DNA from: SCGC-AG-212-J23 sp036559525
GTDB lineage: Bacteria > Pseudomonadota > Gammaproteobacteria > Burkholderiales > SG8-39
Length of the DNA stretch: 64,000 nucleotides
Reading direction: 5' to 3'
Assembly: GCA_036559525.1 (NCBI GenBank)
Contig: DATBSZ010000273.1
Span: 1 to 64,000 of the forward strand
In this document: one piece after another, positions 44,266 through 55,263 of the stretch
Layout of the letters: each line of letters starts with the position of its first letter
Position numbering within the stretch: the first letter of the stretch is position 1
Made by a program: the position numbers and the translations under genes
The notes under the pieces: generated by a model
The model's database searches: none
Told to the model about the DNA's origin: nothing
What the model saw: the letters and a program-made list of their open reading frames with translations, nothing else

Positions 44266-45797
44266 CGTTGCTTGCGGAGGTCGTGAAGACCTCGAGCACC
44301 GTGGCGGCGACGTCCAGCCGTCTGGAGAAGACCCGCTTGATCGCCGAATGCCTGCGTTCGCTCTCGCCCGACGAGATCGAGATCGCGCTCCCTTATCTCA
44401 GCGGCGACATGCGCCAGGGCAAGCTCGCCCTCGGCTATTCGAGCCTCAAGGCCGCCATGGGCCGCCCGGCGTCGGTCCCCAGCCTCTCCGTCATGGACGT
44501 GGATCGCGCGTTCCAGGATCTCAAGACCGTCAAGGGCAAGGGGGCCGCGTCCACTCGCGAGCGCCGGTTGAAGGAACTATTCGGGAAGGCAACGGCAGAG
44601 GAGCAAGACTTTCTGCTGCGGCTGATCGTCGGGGAGCTGCGCCAAGGTGCGCTCGAAGGCGTAATGCTCGAGGCGGTCGCCGCGGCGGCCGGCTTGCCTG
44701 CGGCCGAGGTGCGGCGGGCAGCAACCTTCGCCGGCGGCATCGCGCCCGTCGCCTGTGCGGCGCTCGCCGGCGGCGCCAAGGCTCTGGAGCGGTTCTCGAT
44801 CCGCCTGATGCAGCCGGTGCTGCCGATGCTCGCCCAGCCCGCCGAGGACCTTGCCGCCGCGCTCGCGCAGCTCGGCGAAGCGCTCCTCGAATGGAAGCTG
44901 GACGGCGCGCGCATCCAGGTGCACAAGTCCGGCGGTGAAATCCGCGTGTTCACGCGCAACCTGAACGACGTCACCGCGCGGGTGCCGGAAGTGGTTTCCG
45001 AGCTGAGAATGATTGATGCTGATCTGATTCTCGACGGTGAAGCGATTGCGCTGCGTGCCGACGGCCGACCGCACCCGTTTCAGATCACCATGCGGCGCTT
45101 CGGCCGCAAGCTCGAGGTCGAGGCGCTGCGCGACGAGCTGCCGCTTTCGGTGTTCTTTTTCGACTGCCTGCTGCGCGACGGCGAGGCCCTCGTTGACCGT
45201 GGTGCCGCCGCGCGCCGCCGGGTCCTGGAGGAGTCGCTGCCGAAGGCGCTCCTGGCGCCTTCCCTTACCACCGGTGACCTGGGAATGGCCGAGGCGTTCC
45301 AGGCCGATGCCTTGGCGCGGGGCCACGAAGGTTTGATGGCGAAGGCGCCCGCCGCGCCGTACGAATCCGGTCGCCGCGGCGCCGGCTGGCTGAAGATCAA
45401 GAGCGCGCACACGCTCGACCTCGTGGTGCTGGCCGCGGAGTGGGGCAGCGGCCGGCGCCGCGGCCGGCTTTCCAACCTGCACCTCGGGGCGCGCGATCCG
45501 AAGACGGGCGGCTTCGTGATGCTCGGCAAGACCTTCAAGGGCCTCACCGATGAGTTGCTCGAGTGGCAGACGCGCGAGCTTCAAGCACGCGAAACGGGCC
45601 GGGACGAATGGACGGTGCACGTGCGCCCGGAGCTCGTGGTCGAGATCGCTTTCAACGACGTCCAGGGAAGCCCGCACTATCCCGGCGGAATGGCGCTGCG
45701 CTTCGCGCGCGTCAAAGGCTACCGCCCGGACAAGCGCCCGGAGGAAGCCGATACGATCGACACCGTGCGCGCGATCTACCAGCGGGGTCTTGCGTGA
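44262..45797 (+). CDS. ATP-dependent DNA ligase (LigB/archaeal-type)
   Basis: A 511-residue ATP-dependent ligase. An N-terminal helical DNA-binding domain (TLLAEVVKTSSTVAATSSRLEK) resembles those of archaeal and actinobacterial ligases. The adenylation domain has motif I EWKLDGAR with nucleophile Lys212, then FTRNLNDVTARVPEV and LILDGEAIAL, GHEGLMAKA, and WLKIKSAHTLDLVVLAAEWG, followed by an OB-fold. Bacteria normally replicate with the NAD-dependent LigA; ATP-dependent enzymes like this are accessory repair ligases, and no Ku or LigD-like domains are present. GTG 44262 overlaps accD; the stop overlaps folC. It is inserted seamlessly in a conserved operon. Confidence 0.92.
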
Positions 45798-47035
45798 AAA
45801 GCCTGGACGAGTGGCTCGCCTTCATCGAGCGCCAGCATCCCCAGCCGATTGCGCTTGGCCTGGACAGGGTGAGGGAAGTCCTCGCGCGAATGAACATCCG
45901 CCTGCAGTGCCCGGTGATCACGGTCGGCGGAACCAACGGGAAGGGCTCGACCTGCGCCATGCTCGAGTCGATTCTGCGCGCCGGCCGCTACCGCACCGGC
46001 CTCTATACCTCGCCGCACCTCGTCAACTACAACGAGCGAGTGCGCATCGCGGGTGTTGAGCTGGAAGACACTGCGCTGTGCGAGGCGTTCGCGGCGGTCG
46101 AGCGAGCGCGGGGCGGCGTCCCGCTGACCTACTTCGAATTCGGCACGCTGGCAGCGTTTTGGGTTTTTGCTAGAGAGAAGATTGAGACTGCAGTGCTAGA
46201 GGTCGGCCTTGGTGGCAGACTCGACGCCGTCAACGTGCTCGATCCCGACTGCGCGGTATTGACGAGCGTCGGTATCGACCACGTGGACTACCTGGGCCCG
46301 GACCGCGAGTCGATCGGCCGCGAGAAGGCGGGCATCTTCCGCGCCGGCCGGCCGGCGGTGATCGCCGAGCCGGATCCGCCGCAGTCGGTGATGCGCGCCG
46401 CGGCAGAGAAGCTGCTGCTCGGAAAGGAATTCGGCTTTACCCGGCAGGAAAACCAGTGGACCTATTGGGGTCCGCGCGGCCAGCGGGCCGGGCTCGCCCA
46501 CCCGGCGCTGCGGGGAAGCATTCAGCTGCGGAACGCCGCCGCGGCGCTGTGCGCGCTCGACGCGATCGAGCTCGCCATCGCCATGCAGGACGTGCGACGC
46601 GGGCTTGCCGAGGTGACGCTGCCGGCGCGTTTCCAGGTACTGCCTGGCCGGCCGCAGGTGATCCTCGACGTTGCGCACAACGTGGAGGCCGCGCAGACCC
46701 TCGCCGACAATCTGCTGAGCTCAGGCTATTCAAGCGAAAGCATTGCCGTGTGCGGGATGCTTCGCGACAAGGACATCGCCGGGGTGCTGCGCGCGCTCGC
46801 GCCGCGCATCACGCGCTGGCATTTCGCTTCGCTGCCGGGTGCGCGCGGCGCGTCCGCGGAGGAGCTGGCGAGAAATATTGATGGGGCGGTGGAAAAGTTC
46901 GAATCTCCGACGCAAGCGTTCGTCGCGGCAAAGGGACGCGCGGAGGAGGGTGATAAGATCGTCGTGTTCGGTTCCTTCCTCACAGTCGGCGAAGTGATGG
47001 CATGGCTGCAGAAAAACAAGACGTCGAAACGCTGA
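45794..47035 (+). CDS. folC: Bifunctional folylpolyglutamate/dihydrofolate synthase
   Basis: Mur-ligase-family enzyme adding glutamates to folates. TVGGTNGKGSTC is the ATP loop; YTSPHLVNYNERVRI, EVGLGGRLDAVN and LDVAHNVEAA confirm. 413 residues from GTG 45794, overlapping the ligase stop; overlaps dedD by 34 bases. Confidence 0.95.
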   Translation: MKSLDEWLAFIERQHPQPIALGLDRVREVLARMNIRLQCPVITVGGTNGKGSTCAMLESILRAGRYRTGLYTSPHLVNYNERVRIAGVELEDTALCEAFAAVERARGGVPLTYFEFGTLAAFWVFAREKIETAVLEVGLGGRLDAVNVLDPDCAVLTSVGIDHVDYLGPDRESIGREKAGIFRAGRPAVIAEPDPPQSVMRAAAEKLLLGKEFGFTRQENQWTYWGPRGQRAGLAHPALRGSIQLRNAAAALCALDAIELAIAMQDVRRGLAEVTLPARFQVLPGRPQVILDVAHNVEAAQTLADNLLSSGYSSESIAVCGMLRDKDIAGVLRALAPRITRWHFASLPGARGASAEELARNIDGAVEKFESPTQAFVAAKGRAEEGDKIVVFGSFLTVGEVMAWLQKNKTSKR

Positions 47036-47445
47036 AGCGCAGGGGACGCAGGCGGCTCGTCGGCGCGGTCGCGCTGGTGCTCGCCGCGGTGATCGTTCTG
47101 CCGATGGTGTTCGACCCCGAGCCGCGCGGAACGCCCTCTGCGGTCAACGTGCGCATTCCCGGCGAAGATGACACGCCCTTCGCCCCGAAATTGCCGCCCA
47201 GGAAGAAGGCCGACGCGGCTCCAAAAGAGGAATTCGTCGTCCAGGTCGGCGCCTTTGCCAGCCCGCAGGGCGCGATCGCCAAGCTCGAGTCGGCGAAGAT
47301 GCCCTACACCACAGAGGCGATGCAGGGCAATCTGACGCGCGTGCGCGCCGGGCCGTTCGCCACGCGCGAAGCGGCCGAGAAGGCGCTGGAGCAGCTCAAA
47401 GGGCTCGGCTTCGAGCCCGGAGCCGTGGCGCCGAAAGCCGGATGA
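47002..47445 (+). CDS. dedD: SPOR-domain protein (DedD-like)
   Basis: Cell-division-associated peptidoglycan-binding protein. A cytoplasmic basic N-terminus, one membrane span (LVGAVALVLAAVIVLPMVF, about 19-37), a short linker, and a C-terminal SPOR domain (FVVQVGAFASPQGAIAKLES). SPOR domains bind denuded glycan strands at the septum. 147 residues; the folC-dedD-cvpA-purF order is conserved. Confidence 0.92.
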   Translation: MAAEKQDVETLKRRGRRRLVGAVALVLAAVIVLPMVFDPEPRGTPSAVNVRIPGEDDTPFAPKLPPRKKADAAPKEEFVVQVGAFASPQGAIAKLESAKMPYTTEAMQGNLTRVRAGPFATREAAEKALEQLKGLGFEPGAVAPKAG

Positions 47446-47930
47446 CCTGGCTCGACTACGGCGTCATCGTGGTGCTGCTGCTCTCGATCGCCTGGGGAGC
47501 GTGGCGCGGGCTGGTGCACGAGGTGCTCTCCCTCGCCGGATGGATCATGGCCTTCCTCGCCGCCAATCTGCTCGCCGCGCCGCTCTCCGAGACTTTCCCG
47601 GCCAACATGCGGCCGGAGTTCCGCGTGGTGGGGGCGTTCTTGCTGGTCTTCGTCGGGACGCTCGTCCTCGTGACCCTGCTGACGGCGCTGGTCACCAAGT
47701 TCATCAGGGTCTCCGTCCTGCAAAGCCTGGACCGCTGGCTCGGCGCGCTGTTCGGGCTGATGCGCGGGCTGGTGCTGGTCGTTGCTTTTGCCGTGATCGC
47801 GGGCCTCACCTCGTTTCCGGCCACGCCCATCTGGAAGGACTCGGCAACCGGCTATTCGCTCGCCCAGACGGTGATCCAGCTCAAGCCCTGGCTGCCGCCC
47901 GCGCTCGCAAGTCGCTTGAAATATAATTAA
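47442..47930 (+). CDS. cvpA: CvpA family membrane protein
   Basis: A 162-residue inner-membrane protein with four spans (YGVIVVLLLSIAWGAWRG, EVLSLAGWIMAFLAANLL, VVGAFLLVFVGTLVLVTLL, LFGLMRGLVLVVAFAVI). Named for colicin V production; role in envelope homeostasis and usually coupled to purF. Four-base overlap with dedD. Confidence 0.93.
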   Translation: MTWLDYGVIVVLLLSIAWGAWRGLVHEVLSLAGWIMAFLAANLLAAPLSETFPANMRPEFRVVGAFLLVFVGTLVLVTLLTALVTKFIRVSVLQSLDRWLGALFGLMRGLVLVVAFAVIAGLTSFPATPIWKDSATGYSLAQTVIQLKPWLPPALASRLKYN

Positions 47931-47960
47931 CCCTTAACCACACCCGGGAACGCGTCTCCC

Positions 47961-49472
47961 ATGTGCGGGATCCTCGGAATCGTCGCCCGTTCGCCCGTCA
48001 ACCAGTTGCTCTACGACGGGCTCCTGCTGCTCCAGCATCGCGGCCAGGACGCCGCCGGCATCGTCACGTCCGAGCGCAACTCCTTCCATATGTACAAGGC
48101 GCCGGGAACGGTGCGCGACGTGTTCCGCACCCGCAACATGCGCTCGCTGCCGGGCAACGTCGGCATCGCACATTGCCGCTACCCGACCGCAGGCTCGGCG
48201 TTCAACGCGGCCGAGGCGCAGCCGTTCTACGTCAACTCGCCCTTCGGCATCGTGCTCGGCCACAACGGCAACCTGACGAATTCCGATCAGCTGAAGGAGG
48301 AGATGTTCCGCGCCGACCGCCGGCACATCAACACCGGGTCGGACTCCGAGGTGCTGGTCAACGTGCTCGCGCACGAGCTGGAACAGGCCTCGGTGAAGCT
48401 GCGGCTCGATCCGCAGACGATCTTCACCGCGGTGGCCAACGTCCATCGCCGCGTGCGCGGCGCCTACGCCGTGGTGGCGATGATCGCCGGCTACGGCGTG
48501 CTCGCGTTCCGCGATCCGTTCGGCATCCGCCCGGCGGTGATCGGCTACAACGAGACCAACGCCGGCACCGAATACATGGTCGCCTCCGAGTCGGTAGCGG
48601 TGGACGCGCTCGGCTTCCGGGTGCTGCGCGACATCGGGCCCGGCGAGGCGGTGTTCTTCGACGAGGACGGCAGGTTCCACCACCAGCAGTGCGCGCCGCA
48701 CGCGAGCCTGAACCCGTGCATCTTCGAGTACGTGTACCTCGCGCGCCCCGACTCGTTGATCGACGGCGCTTCGGTATACGAGTCGCGGCTCAACATGGGC
48801 GAAAAGCTCGCGGAGAAGATCCGGCGCCAGTACCGCCACCTTCAGGTCGACGTGGTCATCCCGATCCCGGACTCGAGCCGGCCTTCGGCGCTGCAGCTCG
48901 CCGTGGGCCTGGGCGTGCCTTACCGCGAGGGCTTCGTCAAGAACCGCTACATCGGCCGCACCTTCATCATGCCCGGCCAGGCGGTGCGCACGAGCTCGGT
49001 GCGCCAGAAGCTGAACCCGATGGCGATGGAGTTCAGCGGCAAGAACGTGCTGCTGGTCGACGATTCCATCGTGCGCGGCACCACCAGCCGCGAGATCGTG
49101 CAGATGGCGCGCGAGTCCGGCGCGCGCAAGGTGTTCTTCGCCTCGGCCGCGCCGCCGGTGCGCTTCCCGAACGTCTACGGCATCGACATGCCGACGCGCG
49201 CCGAGCTGATCGCCGCGCACCGCAGCGAAGACGAGGTGGCGCGCGAGATCGGCGCCGACGCGCTGGTCTACCAGGACCTCGATGCCCTCAAGGACGCGGT
49301 GCGACGCTGCAACCCGAAGCTCACGAGCTTCGAGACCTCGTGCTTCGACGGGATCTACATCACCGGCGACATCACCACCGACTACCTGCGCTCCATCGAG
49401 ATCCGGCGCCACGCCAAGCGCGATTCCGGCGACGACGAAGCGCCGCAGCTGGACCTGAATTTGGCTGCCTGA
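47961..49472 (+). CDS. purF: Amidophosphoribosyltransferase
   Basis: First committed step of purine synthesis. After Met removal the N-terminal Cys of MCGILGIVARS is the glutaminase nucleophile; LQHRGQDAAGI, HNGNLTN and the PRPP-binding loop VLLVDDSIVRGTTS are clear. 503 residues. A TATAAT at 47922-47927, inside the end of cvpA, may give it a promoter of its own, although its -35 is poor. Confidence 0.97.
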   Translation: MCGILGIVARSPVNQLLYDGLLLLQHRGQDAAGIVTSERNSFHMYKAPGTVRDVFRTRNMRSLPGNVGIAHCRYPTAGSAFNAAEAQPFYVNSPFGIVLGHNGNLTNSDQLKEEMFRADRRHINTGSDSEVLVNVLAHELEQASVKLRLDPQTIFTAVANVHRRVRGAYAVVAMIAGYGVLAFRDPFGIRPAVIGYNETNAGTEYMVASESVAVDALGFRVLRDIGPGEAVFFDEDGRFHHQQCAPHASLNPCIFEYVYLARPDSLIDGASVYESRLNMGEKLAEKIRRQYRHLQVDVVIPIPDSSRPSALQLAVGLGVPYREGFVKNRYIGRTFIMPGQAVRTSSVRQKLNPMAMEFSGKNVLLVDDSIVRGTTSREIVQMARESGARKVFFASAAPPVRFPNVYGIDMPTRAELIAAHRSEDEVAREIGADALVYQDLDALKDAVRRCNPKLTSFETSCFDGIYITGDITTDYLRSIEIRRHAKRDSGDDEAPQLDLNLAA

Positions 49473-49474
49473 TA

Positions 49475-49480
49475 TATAAT
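49475..49480 (+). promoter_or_regulatory. Probable -10 element of the metZ riboswitch transcript
   Basis: TATAAT lies three bases after the purF stop. A start site seven bases downstream would be about 49487, exactly the 5' end of the SAM-II fold. No convincing -35 hexamer is present at the usual distance. Confidence 0.55.
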
Positions 49481-49487
49481 TCTTCTT

Positions 49488-49541
49488 TCGCGCCGATTTG
49501 AGCCACAGCTTGCGGGCGCGTTACAAATTCCGCTAAAGCGT
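49488..49541 (+). ncRNA. SAM-II riboswitch controlling metZ
   Basis: The sequence matches the SAM-II (metA) aptamer in order and spacing. P1 is CGCGC (49489-49493) with GCGCG (49516-49520). The P2 pseudoknot is GCGG (49512-49515) with CCGC (49530-49533). The conserved single-stranded elements GATTTGA, GCTTGC, GTTACAAAT and GCTAAAG sit where they should. SAM binding stabilises the pseudoknot and lowers expression. The gene it precedes, metZ, makes homocysteine for methionine and SAM, so this is direct end-product control. Confidence 0.92.
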
Positions 49542-49550
49542 GCCGAGAGA

Positions 49551-49586
49551 ACCCGGTCCGCTAGGAAAGAGAGGCCGGGTTTTTTT
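49551..49586 (+). terminator. Intrinsic terminator between the SAM-II aptamer and metZ
   Basis: ACCCGG (49551-49556) pairs with CCGGGT (49575-49580), followed by T residues to 49586, directly abutting the ATG. The metZ ribosome-binding site AGAGAGG lies in the loop, so the hairpin would both end transcription and hide the site. TCCGCTA at 49557-49563 repeats the same seven bases of the aptamer P2 strand (49529-49535), suggesting a switch between alternative pairings. Confidence 0.8.
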
Positions 49587-50719
49587 ATGGCAAAAGACTA
49601 CGAGCTGGCAACCAAGGGCGTACGCGCGGGCACGGCGCGCACCGAGTTCCAGGAGCACTCCGAGGCGCTGTTCCTCACCTCGAGCTTCGTATTCAAGAAT
49701 GCGAAGCAGGCCGCGGCGCGCTTCGCCGGCGAAGACGCCGGGATGGTGTACACGCGCTACACCAACCCCACGGTCTCGATGTTCCAGGACCGGCTGGCGG
49801 CGCTCGAAGGCGCCGAGAGCTGCGTGGGCACTGCCTCGGGCATGGCGGCGATCCTCGCCACGGCGATGGTGCACCTCAGGAGCGGCGACCACGTGGTGTG
49901 CTCCAACGCGGTGTTCGGCGCCACCATCCAGCTCTTCAACACGATTTTCTCGCGCTTCGGCATCGAGACCAGCTATGTTTCTCCCACCCGGACCGACGAG
50001 TGGGCGCGCGCCGTCAAGAAAAACACCAGACTCTTCTTTCTCGAAACGCCGTCCAATCCGCTCACCGAGATCTCGGACATTCCTGCCCTGGCCAAGGTGG
50101 CGAAAGGAGCGGGCGCGCTGCTCGCCGTCGACAACGTGTTCTGCACCCCCGCGCTGCAGCGGCCGCTGGAGCTCGGCGCCGATCTGGTGATTCACTCGGC
50201 GACCAAGTACCTCGACGGGCAGGGCAGGGTGATCGCGGGTGCCGTCGCCGGCTCCAAAGCCCTGGTCGGCGATCCGATGACTACCTTCCTGCGCACCGCG
50301 GGGCCGACGCTCTCGCCGTTCAACGCGTGGGTGGTGCTGAAAGGGCTGGAGACCCTCGAGCTCAGGATGCTGGCGCAGTCGGCTGCGGCGCTGGAGCTTG
50401 CGCGCTGGCTGGAAAGCCACCCCAAAGTGTCGCGCGTCCATTACCCGGGACTTGAGTCCCACCCCCAGCACCAGCTGGCGAAGCGCCAGCAGCGCGGCGG
50501 CGGCGCGGTGGTCTCGTTCGAGGTGGAGGGCGGCCGCGCCGCGGCTTGGCGCGTGATCGACTCGACGCGGCTCATGTCCCTGACCGCCAACCTGGGCGAC
50601 GTCAAGACCACCATCATCCATCCCGCGAGCACCACCCATGGCAGGATATCGCCGGAAGCGCGCGCGGCCGCCGGCATTACCGATGGCCTGATCCGCGTCG
50701 CGGTCGGCCTGGAGGCGGT

Positions 50720-52354
<1,635 letters not shown>

Positions 52355-52803
52355 GAAGGCAAACCCGGCGGCCAGCGCCGCGTAGACCGCGAACATCGCG
52401 CGCGGCGACAGGCAGGTCTCGAATCCGGGCCTGAAGCGCTTGGAAACGACGTAGTAGTCCACCACGTAGGCGATCGCCGAGAGCACCGAGGCGGTCGCAA
52501 GTCGTTGCGGACGCGGTTGCGCAGCGAGCGCCGCTTCGAGAAATGCCGCCCACCAGACCGAGGCGGCCGTATGGATGCCCAGACCGAGGAGCGTATTGCG
52601 GCCGTACCGGCCGTCGTGCTGCGGCGGCTCACCTCCGTCATAGATATGGACGATGGCATTCATCGGCCTCGCGGCGTGGCCGTTCTCCACCCGGCTCGCG
52701 ACCGCGGCGGCAGCAGCGGAGGCGAGGGCACCCAGGATTCCGGTCGTGAGGATCTTCTTGGGAAGCAGCATGGGTTGGCTTCCCTGCCCAGCAAACTACG
52801 TGC

Positions 52804-53523
52804 CTAAAAACGCACGAGGCGCGGCCCGCGCCGGCTGACTTCGACGTAGCCGCCGCGGCCGTACCAGTCGGGCAGGACCCAGCGCTCGCAGCGCTGGCCG
52901 TCGACCTCGAGCGCGTGTCGGCCCGGGCGGTGGGTATGGCCGTGGATCAGGCGGCGCACGCCGTGACGGCGCAGCGCCTGGCGCACCGCCTCGTCGTTGA
53001 CGTCCATGATCTCTGCCGTTTTTTCCTGCACCACCTGCTTGCTCTTCTCGCGCATCTGTCCGACCGCGCGCCGGCGCTCCGGAAGCGGTTTCGCCAGGAA
53101 GTCCGCCTGGAAGGCGGGATCGCGCGCCTTGCGCCGCCAGGCCTGGTAGTCAAGGTCGTCGGTGCACAGCGTGTCGCCGTGCACCAGCAGGGTTTTTTCC
53201 CCCTGGATGGTCTCCACGACGGGGTCCTGGAGGAGCTTTGCCCCGGTCGCGGCGCAGAATCGCTCGCCGATGAGGAAATCTCGGTTGCCGTGCATCAGGC
53301 TGACCGGCACCCCGCGCTGCGTCAGGTCGGCGAGCAGGCCGGCGACCACGGCGTTGAAAGGCTCGCCGAGGTCATCATCGCCGATCCAGTACTCGAAGAA
53401 GTCGCCCAGGATGTAGAGGGCCTCGGCGGTGCGCGCCTTGTCTTCCAGGAAGGCGATGAAGCGCTCAGTCGCCTCCGGCCGCTCCTCGGTGAGGTGCAGG
53501 TCGGAGATGAACAGCGTGGGCAC
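52804..53523 (-). CDS. lpxH: UDP-2,3-diacylglucosamine diphosphatase
   Basis: Peripheral membrane calcineurin-like phosphoesterase of lipid A synthesis. All metal-binding motifs are present in order: ISDLHL, GDFFEYWIGDDD, HGNRDFL, VHGDTLCTDD, and HGHTHRP near the end. 239 residues. Transcribed with the cyclophilin gene upstream. Confidence 0.96.
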   Translation of the reverse strand: MPTLFISDLHLTEERPEATERFIAFLEDKARTAEALYILGDFFEYWIGDDDLGEPFNAVVAGLLADLTQRGVPVSLMHGNRDFLIGERFCAATGAKLLQDPVVETIQGEKTLLVHGDTLCTDDLDYQAWRRKARDPAFQADFLAKPLPERRRAVGQMREKSKQVVQEKTAEIMDVNDEAVRQALRRHGVRRLIHGHTHRPGRHALEVDGQRCERWVLPDWYGRGGYVEVSRRGPRLVRF

Positions 53524-53536
53524 TACGGCTCGGGAC

Positions 53537-54112
53537 CTACTTCTTCGGCTCGGGCACCACGGTCATCGATTCGATGACGATCGCCTGGCGCGGAACGTCG
53601 CTGGGACCCTTGGGCGTCTTGGCGATCTTCGTCACGACGTCCATCCCGGACAGCACCTTGCCGAAGGCCGCGTAGCCGTTGCCGTCGCCGCGCGGGTCGC
53701 CCCAGTTGAGGAACGAGTTGTCGGCGACGTTGATGAAGAACTGGGCGGTGGCGGAATTCGGATCCGCGGTGCGCGCCATCGCGATCGTGCCGACCTCGTT
53801 CTTCAGCCCGGCCTTGATTCCGCCCTGCGCCTCGTTGACGATCGGCTTGCGGGTCGGCTTCTGCTGCATGCTCGCCGTCATGCCGCCACCCTGGATCATG
53901 AAGCCGTCGATGACCCGGTGGAACACCGTACCGTTGTAATGGCCGTCGCGCACGTACTGCAGGAAGTTCTCCACCGTCTTCGGCGCCTTGGCCGGGTAGA
54001 GCTCGAGGCGAATCGTCCCGGCGCTCGTCTTCACGTCCACTTGCGGGTCGGCGGCCAGCGCGCCTGGAGCGACCGCCGCGGCCGAAAGGATGAAGAGGTG
54101 TTTGAGGTTCAT
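53537..54112 (-). CDS. Periplasmic cyclophilin-type peptidyl-prolyl isomerase
   Basis: PpiA-like proline isomerase. A signal peptide (MNLKHLFILSAAAVAPGALA) directs it to the periplasm; the cyclophilin domain shows VFHRVIDGFMIQGGG, ARTADPNSATAQFFIN, and FGKVLSGMDVV. 191 residues. ATG 54112 overlaps the stop of the L,D-transpeptidase gene (ATGA), and lpxH follows 13 bases later. Confidence 0.93.
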   Translation of the reverse strand: MNLKHLFILSAAAVAPGALAADPQVDVKTSAGTIRLELYPAKAPKTVENFLQYVRDGHYNGTVFHRVIDGFMIQGGGMTASMQQKPTRKPIVNEAQGGIKAGLKNEVGTIAMARTADPNSATAQFFINVADNSFLNWGDPRGDGNGYAAFGKVLSGMDVVTKIAKTPKGPSDVPRQAIVIESMTVVPEPKK

Positions 54113-55263
54113 CCTGCTCCTTCGTAGATGATCTTCCACTGCGCGCCTTCCTTGACCCAGTACTGGCGCTTGCGCATGACGTTGGACAGGCCGTCGGAAC
54201 GGTAGTCCTGGTTGAACGTCACCACGACGAAGTCGCGCTCGCGAGGGTAGCGGAACATCGCCACGCGCGACACGCCGACCTTGATCCAGCGCTTCGCGCC
54301 GTTCACCTTGCGCTTGTGCTCGGCCCATGCGGCAAGGTCCTGTCCCGGCGCCGCGAAGCGGCTCGAGTAGTGGGCAAGGTAGCGCTCGGTGTCGCGGCTT
54401 TGCCAGTCGGCGCGCCATTGCTCGAACGCGCCGGCCAGCGCCGCGCGCTCGGCGGCGATGGTGGCAGCGTCGCTCCATTCGATTTCGTCGGCGATGATCA
54501 CCGGAGTGAGGCCCACCTGCACGTGGCGCCCCACCGACTCGAGGTCCGGGTTGGCGAGCACGATGCAGCCGTCGCTCGCGCGCGGCGGGCGGCTGTAAAC
54601 GTCGGAGGGAACGCCGTGCAGCCAGATGCCGTAGCCGCCGCGTCCCTGACGGCGGTCCCACTCGTTCGGGTAGTTGATCGGGAACGCGCCTGCGCCATAG
54701 AAGTCAGTGAGCTTCTTGCGCGGCAGGTTCGCCGTGACGTGATAGACGCCGACAGGCGTCTTCTGGTCGCCTTCGCGGGTTTTCTCGATGCCGTTTTTCC
54801 CCAGAGTGACGTAGTAGTCGGCGACCAGCCGCGGCGTGCCCTTGTCATTGCCGAAGACGTAGAGCCGCGAGCGTCGCGAATCCACCATCAGGACGTGCTT
54901 CTGCTCGGCGTGAAGCTGCAGCACGTAGCGCGGCAAGCGGTCGTCGCCCGGGCGGTGGCGCTGCGCGCGCAGCCGCGCGAGCGCCTCTTCGCGCAGCCCA
55001 TCGATTTTTTCGCCCGGCACCGTCTTCGCGACGTTGCCGAAGGTCTGCAGCGGGCGCGCGCGCGCGAGCAGCAGGTCGCCGCGCACGAGGTGCGCCAGGC
55101 GGAAGTTCGGGTATTCGCGGATCAGCGCATCCACGCGCTGCAGCGCTTCGTCCAGCCGGTTGGCTTCGATCGACTGGAATACGGTCGATAGCCGGTCCTC
55201 CGGGGTTGCGCTCGCCGCAACCGCGGCCCAGCACAGCAGAACCGACAAGACCACCGCGCGCAT
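54109..55263 (-). CDS. L,D-transpeptidase (YkuD) with C-terminal NTF2-like domain
   Basis: Periplasmic peptidoglycan-modifying enzyme. After a signal peptide, residues ~20-100 form a TPR-like helical part. The YkuD domain follows (LMVDSRRSRLYVFGNDKG, EGDQKTPVGVYHVT) with catalytic His216 in IWLHGVPSD and Cys233 in SDGCIVL. From about residue 278 an NTF2-like domain (FEQWRADWQSRDTERYLAHY) is homologous to the C-terminus of the neighbouring TPR protein. Forms 3-3 crosslinks or attaches proteins; the exact reaction is unknown. The stop overlaps the cyclophilin start; the start overlaps the upstream stop by one base. Confidence 0.9.
   Translation of the reverse strand: MRAVVLSVLLCWAAVAASATPEDRLSTVFQSIEANRLDEALQRVDALIREYPNFRLAHLVRGDLLLARARPLQTFGNVAKTVPGEKIDGLREEALARLRAQRHRPGDDRLPRYVLQLHAEQKHVLMVDSRRSRLYVFGNDKGTPRLVADYYVTLGKNGIEKTREGDQKTPVGVYHVTANLPRKKLTDFYGAGAFPINYPNEWDRRQGRGGYGIWLHGVPSDVYSRPPRASDGCIVLANPDLESVGRHVQVGLTPVIIADEIEWSDAATIAAERAALAGAFEQWRADWQSRDTERYLAHYSSRFAAPGQDLAAWAEHKRKVNGAKRWIKVGVSRVAMFRYPRERDFVVVTFNQDYRSDGLSNVMRKRQYWVKEGAQWKIIYEGAG

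Noticed and set aside
47934..49412. 492-codon minus-strand and 512-codon plus-strand frames over purF
   Set aside because: Both are shadows of purF, which has a complete active site and standard length.
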